Below are positions 1 through 5,142 of a stretch of DNA of 6,164 nucleotides, piece after piece. The stretch comes from Pseudomonadota bacterium (GTDB taxonomy: Bacteria; Pseudomonadota; Gammaproteobacteria; Xanthomonadales; Xanthomonadaceae). The notes under the pieces were generated by a model. It had not been told where the DNA came from. It did not search any database and worked only from the letters and a program-made list of their open reading frames with translations. How positions within the stretch are numbered: the first letter of the stretch is position 1; the number at the start of each line of letters is the position of its first letter. The DNA lies in contig JAEXTE010000415.1 in NCBI GenBank assembly GCA_023453655.1, positions 1 to 6,164 on the forward strand, in the 5' to 3' direction. The translations under genes and the position numbers were made by a program.

Positions 1-103
1 TCGGGCGGCTGCCTGACAGCGTAAACGTGACCGGCGGCGCAAGCTTGCTCCTGCCCCGGCAGCGCGCATCGGAGTATGGCGCTGCAGGGACGCGGGTCGG
101 GCC
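1..103. other. Intergenic or gene-end region without a supported gene
   Basis: No coding frame here can be supported. One + frame is open from base 1 to a TAA at 22-24 and could be the last few codons of an upstream gene, but seven codons prove nothing. Two short inverted repeats are visible: the 10-bp perfect palindrome GCAAGCTTGC (39-48) and CTGCC-CC-GGCAG (51-62). In such GC-rich DNA, short palindromes are common by chance. No tRNA or known riboswitch pattern was recognised. Confidence 0.4.
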
Positions 104-132
104 GGACGCCAGACCAGCCGGGGCGCCTTTTT
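104..132 (+). terminator. Terminator-like hairpin with T-run
   Basis: GGACGCC (104-110) pairs with GGCGCC (122-127) as a 6-bp GC-only stem with one bulged A and an 11-base loop. Five T residues follow directly at 128-132. This is the form of a Rho-independent terminator on the + strand, probably for a transcript arriving from upstream of the window. The T-run ends only 16 bases before the ATG of the next gene, and the SD-like sequence starts 3 bases after it, so the hairpin could instead sit in that gene's leader. The bulge and the short T-run limit confidence. Confidence 0.45.
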
Positions 133-148
133 CTGAAGGTGCCGGACC

Positions 149-370
149 ATGATGCGCGAACTGTTCGAGATCGAGGCCTCCTGCGGAGGCTGGCGGGTGC
201 GCGGCCAGGGGGTTGCCGAGGCCGAGGCGCCCTACCTTCCCACCAAGCTGCAGGCGATCGAGGAAGCGCACACGCTGGCCTCGCGCCGCTACGTGGAAAC
301 CGGCCGCCCGACGGCGGTGCTGGTGCCGATGGGGAGCGGCACTTCGGTGGTCATCGCGACCTGCGGCTGA
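149..370 (+). CDS. Small hypothetical protein (73 aa), possibly DUF2188-like
   Basis: Function unknown. The ATG at 149 is preceded by GAAGGTG (135-141) at a 7-base spacing, a reasonable ribosome-binding site; a second ATG at 152 is a possible alternative. The protein starts MMRELFEIEASCGGWRVRG, has a probable helix in the middle (about residues 32-50, with an AIEEAHTLASRRYVETGRP stretch) and ends in a strand-like VLVPMGSGTSVVIATCG. This strand-strand-helix-strand pattern, and a 'GGW-V' near the start, recalls the small DUF2188 domain, but the match is loose and made by eye. There is no signal peptide or membrane segment, so it is probably cytosolic. It converges on the FAD-binding gene with a 26-base gap and has no operon partner in view. 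An upstream hairpin may terminate incoming transcription or regulate this gene. Confidence 0.65.
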   Translation: MMRELFEIEASCGGWRVRGQGVAEAEAPYLPTKLQAIEEAHTLASRRYVETGRPTAVLVPMGSGTSVVIATCG

Positions 371-396
371 GGCCCTGCGCGGCCGACCCGGATTCC

Positions 397-1779
397 CTAC
401 GCCTTCGTCCCGGCGTCCAGGATGGACGCGGCGATGTCGCGCGCCTGCTCGCGCAATTCGGGGATGGCGATGCTTTCCCACAGGTCGCCGATGCGCAGCG
501 CCCCCAGCACGTAGAGCGCGGGATCCGGCTGGCCGCGGCGGTCGAGCACGTGGCCGATGTCGCTGCTCGCCAGGCCCAGTCCCTGCGGCCCCGGCAGGGC
601 CATGCCGCGCTCGCGCAATGCCGCAAGCAGCGCGCCCGGGCGCAGGTCGATATTGGTTTCCACGCCGGTGGCGTTGACGATCCAGTCCGCGCGCAGCATG
701 CGCTCGCGCTGGCTGTGGCGCGGACGGAAATGCACCTGGCTGCCGCCCGCCGGGTCGGCGCTGATCGAACGCAGCCGGCCCGGGCTCACCTGGAGCTGGC
801 CCGTGTCCCGCAGGCGCGCGAGCGTGTCGGCCACCTGCGGCGCGATGCGGTGGCGGTGGATGTCCCAGTAGCGCACGGCGTGCCGCAGGAATCGGCGACG
901 CTGGCGGTCGTCGAGCGATCGCCACAGGGCCTGGCCGTGATGGCGCAGCCGGTCGAAGCTCCATTGCCAGGGTTCGCCCGCGGCGACGGCGTCGGCGACG
1001 CGCCGGCGCAGCATGCGCCAGCGTTCGAGGATGCCCAGCGGCAGCAGGTCGTCCACGCCCTGGCCGTGCTGCGGACCGGTGCGCGCATGCGCCAACGGCA
1101 TCAGCCCGTGCCGCGACAACACATGGATCGGGCCCCGGTGGCCGCGGGCATCGAGGCTGAGTACCGCATCCACCATGCTCAGACCGGAACCCAGGATGCA
1201 GACCGCGGCGCCGGGTTCGATCGCCTGCACGGCCTCGTAGTCCCAGGCCTCGGCCAGGCGCATGCCTGGATGCTGCAGGTAGTCGGGGAGGGGGCGAGGC
1301 GCATTGCCCACTGCGAGCACCACGTGGCGCGCGGCGATGCGGGCGCCGGAGCCGAGGTGGACGACGAAGCCTTCGCCATCGCGCTCGATGTCCACCGCGC
1401 GCTCGCGCAGGTGCACAGGCGCGCGCCCGTCCGGCAGGGAGGCGAGGGCGTGCCGCAGGTAGCGGCCGTAGTCGCGGCGGGGGGCGAAGCGGTCGGCCAG
1501 GCCGGGCTGGTCGCCTGCGCCGTCCTGCGCCAGGAAATCGACGAAATGGGAGGGCTGCTCGGCGATCGCGCTCATCCGTCCGGCGACTACGTTGAGCAGG
1601 TGTTCCTCGCGCCCGGTGGCATAGGCCGCGCCGCGCGCGAGCACCGCATCGGGTTCGACGACCGCGACAGGCCCGGCCTCGCGCCGGTCCATCAGCAGCC
1701 GGATGGCGACCAGGACGCCGGCCGCCCCGCCGCCGACGATGACGGTGCCGAAGCGGGACTCACCAGGGATGGACGTCAT
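397..1779 (-). CDS. FAD/NAD(P)-binding protein, COG4529-type oxidoreductase
   Basis: Predicted cytosolic flavoprotein of 460 aa; substrate and reaction unknown. Residues 11-21 (GTVIVGGGAAG) form the N-terminal Rossmann strand and GxGxxG dinucleotide-binding turn, followed by an acidic residue near 42. HLLNVVAGRMSA (60-71) is the hallmark segment of this family. HVVLAVGN (152-159) precedes a second dinucleotide fold, AAVCILGSGLSMVD (191-204), expected to bind NAD(P)H. WIVNATG (366-372) and GDLWESIAIPELREQA (431-446) are the typical FAD-closing C-terminal motifs. All key glycines are present and the length is normal. I chose the ATG at 1777-1779 because it places the GxGxxG about 15 residues in. 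A second in-frame ATG at 1807-1809 would add ten residues (MHRCIHRAVG) and has GGGAGGGG upstream, but at an 11-base spacing; neither start is certain. It is divergent from the lipoprotein gene and convergent with the 73-aa gene, so it is probably monocistronic. Confidence 0.88.
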   Translation of the reverse strand: MTSIPGESRFGTVIVGGGAAGVLVAIRLLMDRREAGPVAVVEPDAVLARGAAYATGREEHLLNVVAGRMSAIAEQPSHFVDFLAQDGAGDQPGLADRFAPRRDYGRYLRHALASLPDGRAPVHLRERAVDIERDGEGFVVHLGSGARIAARHVVLAVGNAPRPLPDYLQHPGMRLAEAWDYEAVQAIEPGAAVCILGSGLSMVDAVLSLDARGHRGPIHVLSRHGLMPLAHARTGPQHGQGVDDLLPLGILERWRMLRRRVADAVAAGEPWQWSFDRLRHHGQALWRSLDDRQRRRFLRHAVRYWDIHRHRIAPQVADTLARLRDTGQLQVSPGRLRSISADPAGGSQVHFRPRHSQRERMLRADWIVNATGVETNIDLRPGALLAALRERGMALPGPQGLGLASSDIGHVLDRRGQPDPALYVLGALRIGDLWESIAIPELREQARDIAASILDAGTKA

Positions 1780-1873
1780 GCCGACTGCGCGATGGATGCA
1801 TCGGTGCATTGTCGCATCCGCCCCTCCCGCGAGCGATGCCGACCCGGTGCTGAACCCCCGGACGGCTCCTGAT

Positions 1874-1887
1874 GCCGGCGCGCCGGC
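1874..1887. repeat. 14-bp perfect palindrome in a divergent intergenic region
   Basis: GCCGGCGCGCCGGC reads identically on both strands. It lies between the divergent FAD-binding and lipoprotein genes, 56 bases upstream of the lipoprotein ATG. Flanking GATGC (1871-1875) and GCATC (1894-1898) are also complementary, so a larger imperfect hairpin is possible in the lipoprotein leader. It could be an operator or an RNA structure, but all-GC palindromes arise easily in this base composition. Confidence 0.3.
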
Positions 1888-1932
1888 CGCGGCGCATCAT
1901 GAATCCAACCGGGACAATGCGGCGGTTGCCGC

Positions 1933-1938
1933 GGGAGG
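1933..1938 (+). promoter_or_regulatory. Ribosome-binding site of the lipoprotein gene
   Basis: GGGAGG lies 5 bases before the ATG at 1944. It is the best Shine-Dalgarno match seen in the window. It selects that ATG over the in-frame ATGs at 1872, 1899 and 1917, and this choice also puts a clean lipoprotein signal at the N-terminus. Confidence 0.75.
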
Positions 1939-1943
1939 CCACG

Positions 1944-2405
1944 ATGGGCAGCAGGAATTCCTGGGCGGGGGCGGCGCTGGCCGCAGCGATGGCGCTGTCG
2001 GCCTGTGCGTCCGACACCGGACTGCGCGACGCCGAGAAGCTCGCCCTCTACCAGTCGCACGCCGGCGAACCGGTGGGAAGTTTCCGTTTCTTCGGCAGCA
2101 TCAACGGCTGGACGCCACTGGGCGACAGCGCGCTCGCTGTGTGGACGAAACCCTCGGAAGCCTGGCTGCTGAGCCTGCAGGGGCCCTGCAACGACCTGGA
2201 GTTCGCTCCGGCCATCGGCCTGACCAGCCAGATGAACCAGGTGCACGCGCGCTTCGACAAGGTCATCGCGCAGGGGGCGGGCGCGATGCGGCTGCCCTGC
2301 CACATCCGGGAGATCCGCCCGCTCGACGTCAAGGCCCTGCGCGCCTCGGAGAGGGAACTGCGCGAAGCGCGCGTGCAGGAGCGCGAGGCCGACGCCGGCT
2401 CCTGA
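1944..2405 (+). CDS. Small predicted lipoprotein, DUF6491-like
   Basis: Encodes 153 aa of unknown function. The N-terminus MGSRNSWAGAALAAAMALSA is a lipoprotein signal: one Arg, a hydrophobic Ala/Leu stretch and the lipobox LSAC with Cys21 as the predicted lipidated residue. Ala and Ser at mature positions +2 and +3 are not inner-membrane retention residues, so an outer-membrane anchor facing the periplasm is likely. The mature domain has FRFFGSINGWTPLGDSALAVW (48-67; aromatic, strand-rich), LQGPCNDLEFAPAIGL (78-93) and LPCHIREIRPLD (117-128). The spacing of Cys82 and Cys119 and the closing I-x-x-I-x-P-x-D segment fit my memory of DUF6491, a family frequent in Xanthomonadaceae; the two cysteines could form a disulfide. 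The last 25 residues are highly charged and probably helical. The start is set by GGGAGG at 1933-1938. It converges on yggX with a 24-base gap. Confidence 0.82.
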   Translation: MGSRNSWAGAALAAAMALSACASDTGLRDAEKLALYQSHAGEPVGSFRFFGSINGWTPLGDSALAVWTKPSEAWLLSLQGPCNDLEFAPAIGLTSQMNQVHARFDKVIAQGAGAMRLPCHIREIRPLDVKALRASERELREARVQEREADAGS

Positions 2406-2429
2406 TACAGCGCGGTTTCGCTCAGCCGC

Positions 2430-2699
2430 TCAGCCCTCGGGCACGTAACCTGCGGGCTTGTCCGCGCCGCCGCCGAACAGGAACTTCTGCATTTCCTCTT
2501 CGAGGAACGCACGGTGCTTGGGATCGAGCGGGGACAGGCGGTTCTCGTTGATCAGCATCGTCTGGTGCGCCAGCCACGCCGCCCAGGCCTGCTTGCCGAT
2601 GCTGGCGAACACCCGCTTGCCCAGCTCGCCGGGCCAGGGCACGAAGTCGAGCCCCTCGGTTTCGCGTTGCTCGTAACTGCAGAAGACGGTGCGGGCCAT
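2430..2699 (-). CDS. yggX: Fe(II)-trafficking / oxidative damage protection protein YggX
   Basis: Encodes 89 aa, close to the 91 aa of E. coli YggX. The protein begins [19 protein letters not shown] and continues [40 protein letters not shown] and [12 protein letters not shown], the diagnostic order of this family, with the conserved Cys7. Family members are small cytosolic proteins implicated in Fe(II) handling and in protecting Fe-S enzymes from superoxide; the exact mechanism is debated. The start at 2697-2699 matches the family N-terminus, and in-frame extensions upstream (for example from 2774) do not look like family sequence. No strong Shine-Dalgarno is visible. The gene is downstream of mutY on the same strand after 89 bases, the same order as in E. 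coli, and makes functional sense because MutY carries an Fe-S cluster. The gap contains a candidate -10 box, so yggX may also be transcribed independently. Confidence 0.96.
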   Translation of the reverse strand: MARTVFCSYEQRETEGLDFVPWPGELGKRVFASIGKQAWAAWLAHQTMLINENRLSPLDPKHRAFLEEEMQKFLFGGGADKPAGYVPEG

Positions 2700-2728
2700 G
2701 GCGTGCGCTCGGATGGATGGCGGCCTCC

Positions 2729-2734
2729 ATTGTA
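2729..2734 (-). promoter_or_regulatory. Candidate -10 box for yggX
   Basis: On the minus strand this reads TACAAT, five of six matches to the sigma-70 -10 consensus, within CTCATACAATGG. It lies 29 bases upstream of the yggX ATG and is one of the few AT-rich spots in the region. I found no good TTGACA-like -35 at 16-18 bases, so this is a weak or activator-dependent promoter at best. Confidence 0.35.
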
Positions 2735-2735
2735 T

Positions 2736-2757
2736 GAGCGCGGCCCGTGCGGCGCTC
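2736..2757. repeat. Inverted repeat upstream of yggX (possible operator)
   Basis: GAGCGC (2736-2741) and GCGCTC (2752-2757) are perfect 6-base inverted arms separated by 10 bases. The repeat lies one base upstream of the candidate yggX -10 box, in the -35/-10 spacer zone where a repressor or redox regulator could bind. It could also form a short hairpin after mutY, but no T-run follows on either strand, so I do not call a terminator. Confidence 0.3.
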
Positions 2758-2788
2758 GTGGACCGATCGACCACCGCCAGCCAGCCGG

Positions 2789-3859
2789 TCAGGGATCCGG
2801 CGCGGCTTCCAGCAGGCTGCGGATCGGCGCGGGAATGCCGAGCGAGGCCAGCGCGTCGCGTGCCAGCCAGCGCAGGTTCGCGTCCTCGCGCACCGCGGCG
2901 CGCAGCGATACCGGCTGCCAGGCGAGCGGCTGCAGGCTCAGGCGGAAGTGGGTGAACGCGTGCGCCACGGCGGGCAGGGGCATGCCCTCGTCATAGCCGG
3001 GTCCGACGTGGCGGTCGAACCACGCGCGCGCCGCATCGCTGTCGGCATGTTCCGGCAGCGACCAGAGCGAGGCCCAGATGCCTGTCGGCGGGCGTCGCTG
3101 CAGGAGCACGCGGCCTTCGGCGTCGCGCATCAGCAAGGCGATGGCCTGGCGTTCGGGCAATGGCTTGCCGGGCCTGGGCGTGGGCAGGGCTTCGACGCGG
3201 CCCGTGCGCAGCGCCACGCAATCGTCCTGCAGCGGGCACAGCATGCAGGCCGGATCGTGGCGGGTGCACAGCGTGGCGCCGAAATCCATCTGCGCCTGGG
3301 TGTAGTCGGCCATGCGCCCCTCTGGCACGCCGGGAAGCTGCGCGTCGGCGATCGTCCACAGCCGTTTCTCGACCGCGGGCAGCCCGGGCCAGCCATCCAC
3401 GCCGTGCACGCGGCACAGCACGCGCTTGACGTTGCCATCGAGGATCGCGAAGCGGTCGCCCCAGGCTTGGGACAGGATCGCCGCGGCGGTGCTGCGCCCG
3501 ATGCCGGGCAGCGCCAGCAGCGCGTCGAAATCGCGCGGCAGCTCGCCGCCGTGCAGTTCGGCGCAGCGCCGGGCCGCGGCGTGCAGGTTGCGCGCGCGGG
3601 CGTAGTAGCCGAGCCCGGACCACAGGGCGAGCACTTCGTCGAGCGAGGCCGCCGCGAGCGAGGCCACGTCCGGCAGGGCTGCAACGAACCGTTCGAAGTA
3701 GGGCACGACCACCCGCACCTGGGTCTGCTGCAGCATGATCTCCGACAGCCATACCCGGTAGGGCGTGCGCGGATGCTGCCAGGGCAGGTCGTGGCGCCCG
3801 GAGACGTCGAACCACTGCAGCAGCCGGCTTGCGTAACGGTCGACGGGGGCGTCGCTCAC
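2789..3859 (-). CDS. mutY: Adenine DNA glycosylase MutY
   Basis: Encodes 356 aa, a normal MutY length. The enzyme removes adenine mispaired with 8-oxoguanine or guanine, starting base-excision repair that prevents G:C to T:A transversions. Visible features: [10 protein letters not shown] (39-48) with catalytic Glu40; [13 protein letters not shown] (81-93); the helix-hairpin-helix [12 protein letters not shown] (117-128); [11 protein letters not shown] (140-150) with catalytic Asp141; and four [4Fe-4S] ligands Cys198, Cys205, Cys208 and Cys214 in the family's C-x6-C-x2-C-x5-C spacing. Residues from about 235 form the NUDIX-like 8-oxoG recognition domain, including FTHFRL (302-307), equivalent to the FSH loop of E. 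coli MutY. All key residues are intact. The start is the GTG at 3857-3859: it overlaps the preceding stop as GTGA, has GGAG 8 bases upstream and gives a family-like N-terminus. The frame stays open far upstream, but that part is not MutY-like. Confidence 0.97.
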   Translation of the reverse strand: MSDAPVDRYASRLLQWFDVSGRHDLPWQHPRTPYRVWLSEIMLQQTQVRVVVPYFERFVAALPDVASLAAASLDEVLALWSGLGYYARARNLHAAARRCAELHGGELPRDFDALLALPGIGRSTAAAILSQAWGDRFAILDGNVKRVLCRVHGVDGWPGLPAVEKRLWTIADAQLPGVPEGRMADYTQAQMDFGATLCTRHDPACMLCPLQDDCVALRTGRVEALPTPRPGKPLPERQAIALLMRDAEGRVLLQRRPPTGIWASLWSLPEHADSDAARAWFDRHVGPGYDEGMPLPAVAHAFTHFRLSLQPLAWQPVSLRAAVREDANLRWLARDALASLGIPAPIRSLLEAAPDP

Positions 3860-5142
3860 GGGCCCGTCTCCGCATCGTCCTCGAACTCGATCCGCACGCC
3901 TTCCAGCCGCGCGCCGGAAATCTCCATCGCCTCGGCTTCCAGCCGTCCCTCCAGCGGCGGCAGCAGGCCGCCCTGGTCCAGCGTGGATGCCCAGTCGACG
4001 AGCCCCGGGATGTCGAGCCGCCCGTCGAAGCGCAGGTCGTCGCGCGCCACGCGCAGCGCCAGTGGCGCACTCAGATCGAACGGGCCGCGATAGGCGGCCG
4101 ATAGCGCCAGCGGCTGTCGCGATGCGCCCAGCGGCGGCGGCAGGGTCGGCCAGGCCTCGGGCCAGTGCGCGATGCGGCCGTCGATCTGCAGCCGCAGGCG
4201 CTGGCCGATCGCGAACGCGCCACGCGCATCGAGTTCCGGCACCAGTCCGCCGCCGCGCAGCGCGATGCCGGCCGGAAGCAGGGTCCATGCGCCCGCGTGC
4301 GCGCGCAGCGGACCGTGCAGTCCGAGCGCGAACGGGATGTCGGTCTCCCCGGCGAGGTAACGCCCGCTTGCGCCGAACCGGGCGGGCAGCAGGGCCAGCC
4401 GGTCCTGCCAGTGGAGGGCGCCGGACAGGGTGATGCGGATTGGCAGCCGCCAGCGGGCGCGCGCTGGCGCGATCGCGCCGACCACCGCGAAACCGCGACC
4501 GCTTTCGGGCCGCTGCAGGGTCGCGGCGAGCGCGAACGGCGCGCGCGTGGCCCCGTCGTCGTAGCGCCCCGTAGCCCGCGCGCGTACCGGCGCATCCCCG
4601 CGCAGCCGGGGCAGCGTCAGCTCCATCGCCTCGACGCTCCAGCCCGCGCCGTCGATGCGCCCGTCGCGCACGTGCAGGCCTTCCTCCAGCGTGGGCAGGC
4701 GGCCCTCGCCGGACGGGCGTGAGGCGAGCCATGGCTGCAGGGCGGGGAGGTCGAGCACCGGCCCGTCGAGTTCGACGCGGACCAGCGCAAGCGGATCGCC
4801 CAGGCCGCGGATGGTGCGCCAGGGCAGCGCGACTTCCACGCGCCGCGCGCGCAACAGTGCACGCTCCGCGCCCGGCTCGCGTGCGACCAGGTTGCGCACC
4901 ACGATCAGCGGATGGCGGCCCAGCCGCGTGGCGGCATCGCCTTCGGCGCTGATCTCCAGGCCGATCGATGCTCCGATCCGCGCCAGCACCATCGGCACCA
5001 GGCGTGCGGGCGGCAGCGCCAGCCATGCCACCAGCGCGAGCACGAGCAGCAGGCCCAGCAGCGACGGCGGCAGCAGCAGGAGGAGCCGTCGCCAGCGCCG
5101 GCGCGCCTGCGGCGGCCTGGCCGGGCGCGGCGGCAGGCTCAC
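3856..5142 (-). CDS. AsmA-like membrane-anchored periplasmic protein
   Basis: Encodes 428 aa of unknown specific function. The N-terminus is basic and proline-rich (PPQARRRWRR, 10-19), then comes one strong hydrophobic segment (about 19-44, Leu-rich), consistent with an inner-membrane anchor and the rest in the periplasm. After it, residues 52-130 follow the AsmA N-terminal pattern: a helix, GLEISAEGDAATRLGRHPLI (61-80), then repeated short amphipathic strands such as ARRVEVALPWRTI and LALVRVELDGPVLDLPAL. The remainder is strand-rich with recurrent 'GRIDG', 'DARGAF', 'IDGRIAHW' and 'LEGRLEAE' turns, as expected for the beta-groove fold of AsmA/TamB-type proteins linked to phospholipid transport or outer-membrane integrity. 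It is shorter than many AsmA proteins, so it may be a compact family member. The start is the GTG at 5140-5142, overlapping the ftsY stop as GTGA; no clear Shine-Dalgarno precedes it, so translation probably depends on ftsY. Its end overlaps mutY by 4 bases. Family assignment is by eye. Confidence 0.82.
   Translation of the reverse strand: MSLPPRPARPPQARRRWRRLLLLLPPSLLGLLLVLALVAWLALPPARLVPMVLARIGASIGLEISAEGDAATRLGRHPLIVVRNLVAREPGAERALLRARRVEVALPWRTIRGLGDPLALVRVELDGPVLDLPALQPWLASRPSGEGRLPTLEEGLHVRDGRIDGAGWSVEAMELTLPRLRGDAPVRARATGRYDDGATRAPFALAATLQRPESGRGFAVVGAIAPARARWRLPIRITLSGALHWQDRLALLPARFGASGRYLAGETDIPFALGLHGPLRAHAGAWTLLPAGIALRGGGLVPELDARGAFAIGQRLRLQIDGRIAHWPEAWPTLPPPLGASRQPLALSAAYRGPFDLSAPLALRVARDDLRFDGRLDIPGLVDWASTLDQGGLLPPLEGRLEAEAMEISGARLEGVRIEFEDDAETGP
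3868..3871 (-). promoter_or_regulatory. Ribosome-binding site of mutY inside the AsmA-like gene
   Basis: The minus strand reads GGAG 8 bases before the mutY GTG, within the last codons of the AsmA-like gene. It supports the GTG start and would let ribosomes finishing the upstream gene restart on mutY. Confidence 0.55.

Noticed and set aside
371..396. Terminator between the 73-aa gene and the FAD-binding gene
   Set aside because: GGCC-N6-GGCC can pair but is only 4 bp and no T-run follows.
76..1872. Open + frame of 598 codons spanning the FAD-binding gene
   Set aside because: It is antisense to a gene with complete family motifs. The translation is Arg/Ala/Gly/His-rich with no recognisable domain, as expected from GC-rich codon bias producing long antisense frames.
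1912..1917. GACAAT as a -10 box for the lipoprotein gene
   Set aside because: Only four of six consensus bases match, and no -35-like hexamer stands at the right distance.
2406..2429. Bidirectional terminator between the convergent lipoprotein and yggX genes
   Set aside because: Only a 4-bp AGCG/CGCT pairing is visible and there is no T-run on either strand.
2700..2774. N-terminal extension of yggX to an ATG at 2774
   Set aside because: The 25 extra residues do not resemble any YggX N-terminus, while the Met at 2697-2699 matches the family start exactly.
2747..4093. Open + frame of 448 codons over mutY
   Set aside because: It is antisense to mutY and the end of the AsmA-like gene, low in complexity and Arg/Gly/Ala-rich, with no domain recognised.
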